Below, one piece after another: positions 19,501 through 27,396 of a stretch of 64,000 nt of DNA (position 1 is the stretch's first letter; every line of letters begins with the position of its first letter). The translations under genes were made by a program, and so were the position numbers. The notes beneath the pieces are model-generated. The model did no database searches. It was given only the letters and a program-made list of their open reading frames with translations, and had not been told where the DNA came from. The DNA lies in contig NZ_JABBFX010000003.1 of NCBI RefSeq assembly GCF_012927085.1, forward strand, positions 1,116,001-1,180,000, given 5' to 3'. The DNA is from Ramlibacter agri. GTDB taxonomy: Bacteria > Pseudomonadota > Gammaproteobacteria > Burkholderiales > Burkholderiaceae_C.

Positions 19501-22490
19501 GGCTGCTGGATTTCCGGCTGCCTTCGTACTCCGGCCGGCCGCTGCCGGACCATGCGCCGGCGCAGGAGACGCAGCTGCGCTTGCGCAACGGCGGCTTCGC
19601 GCCGGCCGAACTGCACCAGGTGCACGTCTCGCGCGGGCGCTCCAGCGGCGACGAAGGCGACGAGAGCCGTTCGCCGCTGGTGCTGCCGCTGTGGCGCTAT
19701 CGCGCGCGCGACGAGGCCGGCCAGGTGGTGCCCACGAGCATCACCGAGGGCAGCTGGATGGGGATGCCGGTGGCGCGGGCGCGCTCCGTGCTGCTGCTGC
19801 ACGCCTTCGGCCAGAACGGCCTGACCTACACGCTCAAGACCATCCACGAGAACCTGGCCGAGCACTTGCAGCGCGCCGGTTTCGAGGTGTGGGTGCTGGA
19901 GCTGCGCATGTCCACCCGCAGCGGCTTCGCGGACGATCCCAGCGCCATCGACCAGATCGCGCAGCACGACGTCCCCGGCGCGGTGCGGCACATCCTGCAG
20001 ACGCTGCAGGGCGAGCATCCGGAAATTCGCGACCCGCTGCAGATTTCCGCTTTCTCGCAGTGCATCGGCTCGGCGTCGCTGTGGATGGCGCTGCTCTCGG
20101 GCAAGCTGAGCCACGCGGTCGTTCCCATCGACGGCCGCAGCGAAGAGGCGCCGCAGCTGTCGATGCTGTCGCACCTGATGTCCAGCCAGGTGCATCCGTG
20201 GATCGTCGGCGCGCGCGGCACGCAGGCCAAGACCTGGCTGCCCTCGCTGCTGCAGGCGGTGTGGAAGCGCGGCGCCGTGCCCTTCGCGGTGCGTGGGCCG
20301 CAGCTGGGCGTGTTGCTGCCGATGCTGGACCGCGTGCTGTCGACGCTGCCGGCGCCGGCGCGCGAGGACGAGCGCATCGCCGGCCAGGAAGACGCCGCCG
20401 CCACGTGCAGGCGCATCCGCTTCATCGAGGCGCCGCTGTTCCGGCACGAGAACATCGGCCGGGCCACCTTCGCCGCCATGAACCTGCTGTTCGGCGACGC
20501 CAACCTGCGCCTGTTCGCGCAGGCGCGGCGCTTCGTCGATCGCGAGCAACTGGTGGATGAGGACGGCGTCAACCGCTACGTGACCGACGCCAACCTGCGC
20601 CAGCACGCCGCTTTCCCGCTGCAGCTGCTGCATGGCGCCGAGAACGAGCTGTTCGACGTTTCCGGCGCGAAGAAGTCTTTCGAAGCGCTGGGGCGTTTCC
20701 ACGCCGGCTGGCAGGAGCAGTTCTGCCAGCGGCCGGGTGACCGGGTCGGCCCGGTCCTGGTGCCGGACCACGGCCACCTCGACGTGCTGATCGGGGACCG
20801 CGCGCCGGATGTGGTGTTCCCCGAGATCTCCGGATTCCTGGCGCGCGTGCTGGACGAGCGGGTGCACGCAGCCGCCCCGACGGCGACGGTGGGCTGGGAG
20901 GCGCGGCCGCCGCGGCTGGGCCCCTTCGTCGGCTGGCTGCGCGAGGAGGGTGGCTTGCCGGTGCTGCGGGTGAGCTTTGGCGTGGACGATGCCGGCGGCG
21001 CGCAGTTGCCCGCCATCGTGTTGCGCTGGCAGGACGCTGCCGGAGCCTTCCACACGCTGCAGCCCGCGCCGGCCTGGACGATGGCGCTGGCCGGCACCGG
21101 CCGGCCGCACGACCACGCCGTGGTGCAGCGCATGGCCTGGGCCGACCTCCGGCTCGAGGGCGAATGCGCCGGCGCCCAGGCCTGGCAGGTGCTGAGCCTG
21201 CATCCGGCCTGGGGCGGGCAGCAGCAGGAACCGCTGCCGGCTCCGGGCTCCGATCGGTTTGATGAACGCCTGGACCAGTGGCTGGCGCAGAGCAGCTCGG
21301 CGCCGGCGCTGGTCATCCCCTCGCTGCAGGACGGCCGCGGGGTCGATTACGGCAACGCGCTGTTCCGGCTGCCGCCGCGGGCCCTGGCCACGCTGCCGGC
21401 AACCAGCGGCGAAGCGGTGTTCGGGGTGGGCTGCTGCCGGCATCCCGGCCTGGGCCCCGACCTGCCGCGGGTCGACCAGCCGCTGAAAGCCTTCCTGGCG
21501 GGCCAGGATGCCCCCAGGACGGCTTTTTCGATGCTGCTGGGGGACCAGATCTATGCCGACGCCACGGCGGGCATGGTGGACCCTACGAGCCCGCTGGAGC
21601 GCTTCCATGAACGGCACGAGACCGCGTTCCGGCGCGAAGGGCTGGGCCAGCTGCTGGCCGCGATGCCGGTCTACATGACGCCGGACGACCACGAGTGGAT
21701 CGACGGCTACCCGCTGGGTAGCCCGCTGGTGGCAGAGCCCTGGCCGGACTGGCGCCGGGGGAGCCGTTATCGCGCGCGGGAACGCCGCGCCGCCAAGGTG
21801 GCGCTGCGGGCGCTGACGATCTTCCAGCGCCTGCAGTCGCCGCAGGGCGAGCGGCGCGGCCGCTGGTACGAGTTCAGCCACGGCTGCGTGCGGACTTTCG
21901 TGATCGACACGCGCGTCGGCCGGCTGCGCGAACGGCCGCAGATGGTGCACCCCGGCGTGCTGGCCGACCTGCGGGAATGGCTGCGCGCGCCGGCGGCGCG
22001 CGATGCGCTCAACGTGGTGGCCAGCGGCTCGGTGGTGCTGCCCGGCATGCGGATGAACGCCGACCCGGCCAACCCGGGCTGCATCGACACCTGGCAGTAC
22101 GCGCCGCAGCAGCGGCAGGCCTTGCTGGACCTGCTGGTCGAAGAGGCGCGCGGCCGCTTCCTGCTGCTGTCCGGGGATTACCACGTGAGCGGCGCGGCGC
22201 TGCTGCAGCGGGACGGCCAGACGGTCGGCGCTGCGGTGCTGGCGCCGCCGCTCTACGCGCCCATGCCGTATGCGAACGCCACTCCCGAAGCGGTGTTCAC
22301 GGACGAACAGGTCGGCGGCCTGCGGATGGTCGTGCCTGCCGGTGGCGACATCGCGCGGGGCTCGGGCCTGGGCGTGCTCGATGTGCGGCGCGAAGCGGAT
22401 GGCTTCGCGATCGCCTACCGGCGCGACCTGTGGGTGTGGGAAACGGCGCAGCGGACGCCGTGGGCGGCGGACCTGTCCTTGCGGACTTAG
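16566..22490 (+). CDS. GMC oxidoreductase / alpha-beta hydrolase / PhoD-like triple fusion protein
   Basis: A 1974-residue protein with three enzyme-like parts. Residues 1-680 resemble cholesterol-oxidase-type GMC flavoproteins: FAD motif GSGYGGS at 40-46, a Cys cluster C209-x2-C212-x2-C215-x3-C219, active-site HPLGGC at 540-545 and a late Asn in GCNPLW (residue 614). Two hydrophobic helices follow at about 760-805. An alpha/beta-hydrolase-like part covers about 820-1450, with LLLHAFGQNG, an elbow SQCIGS in which Cys1166 takes the nucleophile position, and PDHGHLD near 1402. The C-terminal part (about 1615-1960) resembles PhoD metallophosphatases: GCCRHPG, LLGDQIYAD, TPDDHEW, SGDYHVSG. Its ATG overlaps the kinase stop. 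No signal peptide is seen. Substrates are unknown; sterol, alcohol or lipid chemistry is a family-based guess. Confidence 0.85.
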   Translation: MSAPPSAPTQQPLSASWREWIQSGDWKGQDGPDFDAIVIGSGYGGSVAALRLAQKNYRVLLLERGSEYLPGEFPNDFSLLPKFFRANIPTRPAPMGRATGLVEVHLGEGMVAVTGNGLGGGSLINAGVVMQPDADVFAQPQWPAAIRHGPGTVLEPFFGRAREQLRVAPWDAQLPQGGKLAKTAALERLGGRLGAPFRGVDTTVDPDRCLRCGDCAAGCNVPDAKGNLPQTYLRAALATGRVQIVTQAEVYRFEPAPQEGGAFAGWQVHAFATDAQQQFTATREVLADTRRSSTARRLAAPLLFVCAGTLGSTQLLQRSQARAADRLSFSPALGTQVSGNGDSLSWLVDEPEKVASLGRGQAGLEAWEQARANQPFKREMVVGPTITGVVDLRKDAQVPLEERLVVEDGAVPRAIAQLYRELLATASTLKALDDWWFRPPPGSAGEDPLTASELRAQHSQVLLVMGHDGSKGRMVWLDGSDRSAPYLPDPQELPTYKAQQKLFDRIGARHVHNPLWRTMPETATGLMTGPKPEPVLSTVHPLGGCVMSDDPECGVVNDRGQAWVRDPGRELLPRSAFEWPGRPDGQRGERNEPRLYRGLYVLDGSIVPTALGCNPLWTISALAERALDAIPARAEQPPRAAFPGAPRAPQVLPSRDVAMDAVLHEVLLASAPRVSGKLADALGNKAVAARFEADFFSDDIQRDMRRGRHPLRVEATLVLGGATPDAPVELEYRSEGGRFEPLPSNAGSSGPGLMLRSALEAAFLVLALAAVVVLAAVGRPLPAVLALVAAAAGLVLLPLGRTLLTWIILRLVRDVPNRAFDEAGWSQKLVYARTLCKQLVHASEKRVMRYRVPMVLHAGPAGAPRHLTLHATKTVMYRASLPQLWQWLRHSVPLRPTFWEQTMNAQVRVVPRGRPAWSRAWLAGTFRMGFDNLLSSGMSAARRHARGAMELGQGGDTTSGMLALTSYPMLFLRFALKTRLLDFRLPSYSGRPLPDHAPAQETQLRLRNGGFAPAELHQVHVSRGRSSGDEGDESRSPLVLPLWRYRARDEAGQVVPTSITEGSWMGMPVARARSVLLLHAFGQNGLTYTLKTIHENLAEHLQRAGFEVWVLELRMSTRSGFADDPSAIDQIAQHDVPGAVRHILQTLQGEHPEIRDPLQISAFSQCIGSASLWMALLSGKLSHAVVPIDGRSEEAPQLSMLSHLMSSQVHPWIVGARGTQAKTWLPSLLQAVWKRGAVPFAVRGPQLGVLLPMLDRVLSTLPAPAREDERIAGQEDAAATCRRIRFIEAPLFRHENIGRATFAAMNLLFGDANLRLFAQARRFVDREQLVDEDGVNRYVTDANLRQHAAFPLQLLHGAENELFDVSGAKKSFEALGRFHAGWQEQFCQRPGDRVGPVLVPDHGHLDVLIGDRAPDVVFPEISGFLARVLDERVHAAAPTATVGWEARPPRLGPFVGWLREEGGLPVLRVSFGVDDAGGAQLPAIVLRWQDAAGAFHTLQPAPAWTMALAGTGRPHDHAVVQRMAWADLRLEGECAGAQAWQVLSLHPAWGGQQQEPLPAPGSDRFDERLDQWLAQSSSAPALVIPSLQDGRGVDYGNALFRLPPRALATLPATSGEAVFGVGCCRHPGLGPDLPRVDQPLKAFLAGQDAPRTAFSMLLGDQIYADATAGMVDPTSPLERFHERHETAFRREGLGQLLAAMPVYMTPDDHEWIDGYPLGSPLVAEPWPDWRRGSRYRARERRAAKVALRALTIFQRLQSPQGERRGRWYEFSHGCVRTFVIDTRVGRLRERPQMVHPGVLADLREWLRAPAARDALNVVASGSVVLPGMRMNADPANPGCIDTWQYAPQQRQALLDLLVEEARGRFLLLSGDYHVSGAALLQRDGQTVGAAVLAPPLYAPMPYANATPEAVFTDEQVGGLRMVVPAGGDIARGSGLGVLDVRREADGFAIAYRRDLWVWETAQRTPWAADLSLRT

Positions 22491-23158
22491 TGCACCGGGG
22501 GCGGCGCGGTCTCGAGATCGCGCAGGCTCAGCCCGGCGCGCGCCAGCGCGTACACGGCTTCAGTGCGGTTCGACACCACCAGCGCATCGAGGATGTGCGC
22601 CACGTGCGACTTGACCGTCGTGTCCGACAGGCCCAGGTCGCGCGCGATCACCTTGTTCGGCTTGCCCTGCACGATGCCGATCAGCACCTGGCGCTGGCGG
22701 TCCGTGAGGCGGGCGCCCAGCTTGGCCCAGGCGTCCTGCTGCGCCTTGGTGGCCGGCGCGGCAACGCTGAGGCTGGTGGGGGGCAGGTAGACGCCGCCGG
22801 ACAGCACCAGGGACAGGGCGGCATGGAACTGCTCGCTGGGCGCGGACTTGGGCACGAAGCCGAAGGCGCCGAGGTCGATGCAGTCGCGGACCACGGCGGG
22901 ATCGTCGTTGGCGGACAGCACGAGCACCGGCACTTCGGGCCGGCGCTTGCGGACTTCGGTCAGGGAATCGAGGCCGCTGTAACCGGGCATCTGCAGGTCC
23001 AGGATCATCAGGTCGGCATGGAGCCCGGCGTCGAGCCGGGCCAGCGCCGCATCGACCACGGGGCATTCGATCACCTGCACGTCCTGGCCGGTGTCCTGCA
23101 GCGTGGCGACCACGCCGATTCGGTACAGGGGATGGTCGTCGACGACTAGGATGTTCAT
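22487..23158 (-). CDS. LuxR/NarL-family response regulator
   Basis: Two-component transcription regulator, 223 residues. The N-terminal receiver starts ILVVDDHPLYRIGV, with phospho-acceptor Asp54 in LDLQMPG and Lys in VPKSAP. The C-terminal LuxR-type helix-turn-helix is LTDRQRQVLIGIVQGKPNKVIARDLGLSDTTVKSHV. It converges on the giant fusion gene and their stops overlap by 4 bases. With the hybrid kinase two genes away, it is the obvious candidate output regulator, though this is inferred from position only. Confidence 0.93.
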   Translation of the reverse strand: MNILVVDDHPLYRIGVVATLQDTGQDVQVIECPVVDAALARLDAGLHADLMILDLQMPGYSGLDSLTEVRKRRPEVPVLVLSANDDPAVVRDCIDLGAFGFVPKSAPSEQFHAALSLVLSGGVYLPPTSLSVAAPATKAQQDAWAKLGARLTDRQRQVLIGIVQGKPNKVIARDLGLSDTTVKSHVAHILDALVVSNRTEAVYALARAGLSLRDLETAPPPVH

Positions 23159-23229
23159 GGGCTACTCGGGTGTTGGGGAATGTTAGCAGTGCAGGGAGCC
23201 GCCCCGCATACAGCCATTTGGAGGAGGGC

Positions 23230-23235
23230 GATAAT
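23230..23235 (+). promoter_or_regulatory. GATAAT hexamer 5 bases before the rodA start
   Basis: GATAAT ends 5 bases before the rodA ATG. GAGGAGG at 23221-23227 is present but lies 13 bases from the ATG, a long spacing for a ribosome site. A clear -35 is missing. Confidence 0.35.
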
Positions 23236-23240
23236 TTGGC

Positions 23241-24395
23241 ATGGCCGCCGTGTTCGACAAACCTACCATCCGCCAGCGCCTGGCTCCCATGCTCCAGGGC
23301 TTCGACGGCCCGCTTGCCTTCGCCGTCTTCCTGCTGGCCTGCGCCGGGCTGCTCACCATGTATTCCTCCGGGTATGCCAACGGCGCCCGCTTCTATGACC
23401 ACGCCCGCAACATGCTGCTGGCGGGCTCGATCATGTTCGTGGTGGCGCAGATTCCGCCGCAACGCCTGCTGAGCTTCGCGGTTCCGCTCTACCTGTTCGG
23501 CGTGGCGCTGCTGGTGGCGGTGGCCGTGTTCGGCATCACCAAGAAGGGCGCCAAGCGCTGGATCAACCTGGGCGTCGTGATCCAGCCCAGCGAGATCATG
23601 AAGATCGGCATGCCCCTGATGCTGGCCTGGTGGTTCCAGAAGCGCGAAGGACAACTGAGGCCTTTGGACTTCCTGGTGGCCGGCGTGCTGCTGGCCATCC
23701 CGGTGGGCCTGATCATGAAGCAGCCGGACCTGGGCACCGCGCTGCTGGTGCTGGCGGCCGGCATGGCCGTGATCTTCTTTGCCGGCCTGCCCTGGAAGCT
23801 GGTGATCCCACCGGTGGTGCTGGGCCTGGTCGCCGTGGGCCTGATCGTCGGCTTCGAGTCGCAGCTGTGCGCCGACGGCGTGCGCTGGCCGGTGCTGCAC
23901 GACTACCAGCAGCAGCGCATCTGCACCTTGCTGGACCCGACCAAGGACCCGCTGGGCAAGGGCTTCCACATCATCCAGGGCATGATCGCCATCGGCTCCG
24001 GCGGCCTGCTGGGCAAGGGCTTCATGCAGGGCACGCAGACCCACCTGGACTTCATTCCCGAGCGCACCACCGACTTCGTCTTCGCCGCCTATTCGGAGGA
24101 GTTCGGCCTGGCCGGCAACCTGTTCCTGATCGTTGCCTTCCTGTTCCTGGTGCTGCGGGGGCTGGCCATCGCGCTGGAAGCCTCGACCCTGTTCTCCCGA
24201 TTATTGGCAGGCGCGGTGACCATGATCTTCTTCACCTATGCATTCGTGAACATGGGCATGGTGAGCGGCATCCTGCCGGTGGTGGGGGTGCCGCTGCCCT
24301 TCATCAGTTACGGCGGCACGGCGATGGTAACCCTCGGCATGGGCCTGGGCATCCTGATGTCGATCGCCAAGTCGAAGCGCCTGGTGCAGAGCTAG
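23241..24395 (+). CDS. rodA: Rod-shape SEDS glycosyltransferase RodA
   Basis: Polytopic inner-membrane peptidoglycan polymerase of the elongasome, partner of PBP2. The 384-residue product has about ten membrane segments and SEDS motifs: KKGAKRWINLGVVIQPSEIMK, KQPDLGTALLVLAAG, KGFMQGTQTHLDFIPERTTDFVFA and a final VGVPLPFISYGGTAMV. The long FESQLCADGVRWPVLHDYQQQRI loop before the large extracytoplasmic region has two Cys/Trp-rich positions. mreBCD and mrdA, its usual neighbours, are not visible upstream, so it is detached from them here. Confidence 0.95.
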   Translation: MAAVFDKPTIRQRLAPMLQGFDGPLAFAVFLLACAGLLTMYSSGYANGARFYDHARNMLLAGSIMFVVAQIPPQRLLSFAVPLYLFGVALLVAVAVFGITKKGAKRWINLGVVIQPSEIMKIGMPLMLAWWFQKREGQLRPLDFLVAGVLLAIPVGLIMKQPDLGTALLVLAAGMAVIFFAGLPWKLVIPPVVLGLVAVGLIVGFESQLCADGVRWPVLHDYQQQRICTLLDPTKDPLGKGFHIIQGMIAIGSGGLLGKGFMQGTQTHLDFIPERTTDFVFAAYSEEFGLAGNLFLIVAFLFLVLRGLAIALEASTLFSRLLAGAVTMIFFTYAFVNMGMVSGILPVVGVPLPFISYGGTAMVTLGMGLGILMSIAKSKRLVQS

Positions 24396-24399
24396 GCGC

Positions 24400-25269
24400 A
24401 TGCAGCGGGTCGGCATCGTCGGTGTCGGCAACATGGGCGGGGCGATGGCGGCCCGCCTGCTGGAGCTGGGCTTCGCGGTGCAGGCCTGTGACCTCCTGGC
24501 CGAGCCCGTGCAGGCGCTGGTCGCGCAGGGCGCGCGGGCGGCGGCCGATCCCGCCGCCGCGGCGCACGATGCTTCGGCCCTGATCGTGTGCGTCGTCGAT
24601 GCGGCGCAGGTCGAACAGGTCTTGTTCGGCGAGCGCGGCGCCGCGGCGGCGTTGCCGGCCGGCGCAGCGGTGCTGCTGTGCCCCACCATCGCGCCGCAGG
24701 ACGTCGAGCGCTCGGCCGATCGCCTGCAGGCCCTGGGCCTCGTGCCCATCGACGCGCCGATGTCCGGTGGCCCGGTCCGCGCCCGCGACGGCAGCATGAG
24801 CCTGATGGTCGCCTGCGCCGACGCCGCTTTCGAGCAGCAGCGCGGCTTGATCGAAAGCCTCAGCCGCAAGGTGTTCCGCGTCGGCACGCGGCCCGGCGAC
24901 GGCGCGCGGACCAAGCTGGTCAACAACCTGCTCGCCGGCATCAACCTGGCGGGCGCCGCCGAGGCGCTGGCGCTTGCGCAGCGGCTGGGCCTGGACCTCG
25001 CGCGCACGCTCGACGTGATCGAGCAATCGAGCGGCCAGAGCTGGATCGCCTCCGACCGCCTGCGCCGCGCCATCGCCGGCGACTACGCGCCGCGCGCCCA
25101 CGTGAGCCTGCTGCAGAAGGACACCGGCCTGGCCCTGCAGGCCGCGTCCGCCGCCGGTTTCGAGGGACCACTGGGTCCGGCGGCGCACGAAGTGTTCGAG
25201 CGCGCGGCGGCGGCCGGCTACGCAGGGCTGGACGACGCGGCCCTGTTCAAGCTACTTTCGGGCCGATGA
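24400..25269 (+). CDS. Beta-hydroxyacid dehydrogenase (3-hydroxyisobutyrate dehydrogenase family)
   Basis: NAD(P)-dependent oxidoreductase of the 3-hydroxyisobutyrate / tartronate-semialdehyde / threonate dehydrogenase family. The 289-residue product has the Rossmann motif GIVGVGNMGGAMA at residues 5-17, substrate-binding DAPMSGGPVRARDGSM, and the catalytic Lys near residue 172 in TKLVNNLLAG. It starts 4 bases after the rodA stop, and its own stop overlaps the ATG of the next gene. The exact substrate cannot be told. The late segment SSGQSW is like LtnD/GarR-type members. Confidence 0.85.
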   Translation: MQRVGIVGVGNMGGAMAARLLELGFAVQACDLLAEPVQALVAQGARAAADPAAAAHDASALIVCVVDAAQVEQVLFGERGAAAALPAGAAVLLCPTIAPQDVERSADRLQALGLVPIDAPMSGGPVRARDGSMSLMVACADAAFEQQRGLIESLSRKVFRVGTRPGDGARTKLVNNLLAGINLAGAAEALALAQRLGLDLARTLDVIEQSSGQSWIASDRLRRAIAGDYAPRAHVSLLQKDTGLALQAASAAGFEGPLGPAAHEVFERAAAAGYAGLDDAALFKLLSGR

Positions 25270-27350
25270 CGAAGATCCTGGTGGTCGAGGACGAGGCGGC
25301 GATCCGCAACAACATCGCGCGGCTGTTGCGGCTGGAAGGCTACGACACGGCCACGGCGGCCGACGGCCGCGAGGGCCTGGCGCAGGCGCGCCTGCTGCGC
25401 CCGGACATCCTGATCACCGACATCGGCATGCCGGGGCTGGACGGCTTCGCGCTGGTGGAAAGCGTGCGCGCCGAGCCCGAGCTGGCGACGACGGCGATCC
25501 TGATGCTGACCGCGCTGGACGACCGCGCCAGCATGCGGCGCGGCATGAGCGCCGGCGCGGACGACTACCTGGGCAAGCCCTTCACGCGCAGCGAACTGCT
25601 GGAAGCGCTGGACGGGCTGCAGAAGAAGCGCGGCCGCATCGAGGAATCCATCGCCACCGCGGTGCGCCGGCGCGAGGAACTGCTGCGCCGCGCCTTCACC
25701 CAGATCCTGGGCGGCGTGAAGGCGGACGAGCCGTTCGGCCTGCAGCCGCCGCCGGGCGCCGTCCCGGACCAGGTGCTGCAGGCCACGGTGCTGTTCTCCG
25801 ACATCCGCAACTTCACCTCGCTGGCCGAGCGGCTCGATTCGACGGAAGTGGCGGAGCTGCTGACCGAATATTTCGAGCGGACCTGTGCGCCGGTGCTGGC
25901 CAATGGCGGCCGCTACCTGAAGTTCATCGGCGACGGCCTGATGGCGGTGTTCACCGCCGTCCCCGGCCAGGAGGGTCCGCCGGCGGCGCGGCGCGCCGTG
26001 TCGGCTTCGTTGGCGGTGGCGCTGGCCACGCACGAATTCCGCGACTGGGTCCTCGAGCGCTTCGGCGCGCGCGGCTTGCCGCCTTTTGCCATCGGGGTGG
26101 GCCTGCACGCCGGCGAGGTCACCATCGCCCGCCTGGGCAGCGGCGAGCAGAAGGAGTTGACGCCCATCGGCGACACCGTCAACACCGCGGCGCGGCTGGA
26201 AGACGCCAGCAAGGAACTGGGCTGGACCGTTGTCGCCAGTTCCGCGGTGCTGCAGGCCGCGGGCAGCGGCGTGCAGACCGGGGCCATGACTTCGCTGGAA
26301 GTGCGCGGGCGGCACGGCTTCGTCGACGTCGCCGAGATCGTGGGCCTGCAGCCCGGTCCCGAGGACAGCCATCCGGGCGCCGCCGTGCTGGTGGAGCGCG
26401 CCGCCGACATCCAGGAGGCGCTGCGCATCAACTCGGAGATGACGGCGCGCGCCGTCAAGGGCGCGCTGCGCAGCTCGCTGACGGCGGTGAAGGCGCACAG
26501 CTTCGAAGGCGAGGGCGCGCCGATCCGGCTGAAGGACTACCGCCTGACGCGCAAGCTGGCCGACGGCGGCATGTCGCAGGTGTACCTGGCCGAGCGCGAG
26601 GAGGACGGCCTGCCCGCGGTGCTGAAGGTGCTGGCCGCGAACGGCACCGCCACCAGCGAGAACCTGGCACGCTTCATCCAGGAATACGCGCTGCTGTCGC
26701 GGATCGCCGACCCGCACGTCACCTGCATCTACGACCAGGGCTTCAGCGACGACCTGGCCTACATCGCGATGGAGTACTTCGAGCGCGGCGACCTGCGTCG
26801 CGAGCTGCGCGCCGGCATGGACCGCGAGCGGGTGCTGCAGGTGACGCTGCAGCTGGCGCGCGCGCTGGAGGTGATCCATGGCCACGGCATCATCCACCGC
26901 GACCTGAAGCCGGAGAACGTGATGGTGCGCGCCGACGGCAGCGTGGCGCTGGCGGATTTCGGCGTGGCCAAGTCCATGCTGCAGCAGGACCAGCTGGCGC
27001 TGACGCAGACGCGGCATGGCGACGTGGTGGGCACGCCCTTCTACCTGAGCCCGGAGCAGGCTGCGGGGCGCGCCATCACGCCGGCCAGCGACCTGTACAG
27101 CCTGGGCGTGATGTTGTACGAAATGCTCACCGGCAGCCGCCCCTACCAGGCCGAGACGCTGGACCTGCTGCTGGCGCGGCACCTCACCGCGCCCGTGCCC
27201 AGCCTGCCGCTGGAGTTCGAAGGCCTGCAGCCGGTGCTGGACCGCCTGATGGCGAAGCAGCCGGCGGATCGCTATGCGAGCGCCGGCGCGCTGATCGCGG
27301 ACCTGCGCGAGCGCCCATTGCTGAGAACCCTGGCGGGCCCAGCCGCGTAA
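25266..27350 (+). CDS. Response regulator / class III nucleotide cyclase / Ser-Thr kinase fusion
   Basis: A 694-residue signalling protein with three catalytic or receiver modules. Residues 1-125 are a receiver (ED at 8-9, phospho-acceptor Asp52, Lys104). About 170-370 is a class III adenylate/guanylate cyclase domain: metal-binding Asp179 in FSDIRNF, Lys219 and Asp223 in LKFIGDGLM, and GDTVNTAARLE. The Lys plus the Asp in the last motif fit ATP rather than GTP as substrate. About 425-690 is a Hanks-type kinase: glycine loop LADGGMSQVYLAE, Lys454, HRDLKPEN (Asp546), DFG (Asp564), GTPFYLSPEQ. No membrane segment. Its ATG overlaps the upstream dehydrogenase stop. All key catalytic residues appear present, so both activities are plausible but untested. 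Confidence 0.9.
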   Translation: MTKILVVEDEAAIRNNIARLLRLEGYDTATAADGREGLAQARLLRPDILITDIGMPGLDGFALVESVRAEPELATTAILMLTALDDRASMRRGMSAGADDYLGKPFTRSELLEALDGLQKKRGRIEESIATAVRRREELLRRAFTQILGGVKADEPFGLQPPPGAVPDQVLQATVLFSDIRNFTSLAERLDSTEVAELLTEYFERTCAPVLANGGRYLKFIGDGLMAVFTAVPGQEGPPAARRAVSASLAVALATHEFRDWVLERFGARGLPPFAIGVGLHAGEVTIARLGSGEQKELTPIGDTVNTAARLEDASKELGWTVVASSAVLQAAGSGVQTGAMTSLEVRGRHGFVDVAEIVGLQPGPEDSHPGAAVLVERAADIQEALRINSEMTARAVKGALRSSLTAVKAHSFEGEGAPIRLKDYRLTRKLADGGMSQVYLAEREEDGLPAVLKVLAANGTATSENLARFIQEYALLSRIADPHVTCIYDQGFSDDLAYIAMEYFERGDLRRELRAGMDRERVLQVTLQLARALEVIHGHGIIHRDLKPENVMVRADGSVALADFGVAKSMLQQDQLALTQTRHGDVVGTPFYLSPEQAAGRAITPASDLYSLGVMLYEMLTGSRPYQAETLDLLLARHLTAPVPSLPLEFEGLQPVLDRLMAKQPADRYASAGALIADLRERPLLRTLAGPAA

Positions 27351-27384
27351 GCCGCCGCTGACCGCGCGGGCAAGAGCCCCGGCC

Positions 27385-27390
27385 TACAAT
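27385..27390 (+). promoter_or_regulatory. TACAAT hexamer 6 bases before the tldD start
   Basis: TACAAT ends 6 bases before the tldD ATG and only GCCCCG lies between, with no ribosome-binding site. No good -35 is seen at normal spacing. Confidence 0.4.
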
Positions 27391-27396
27391 GCCCCG

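Noticed and set aside
15975..22184. A 2069-codon open frame on the minus strand opposite the kinase and giant fusion gene.
   Set aside because: It mirrors the codon pattern of the plus-strand gene; stop codons are rare in that frame because of the high GC. The product is low-complexity (His, Arg, Gln, Ala rich) with no motif, while the plus strand shows three clear enzyme domains.
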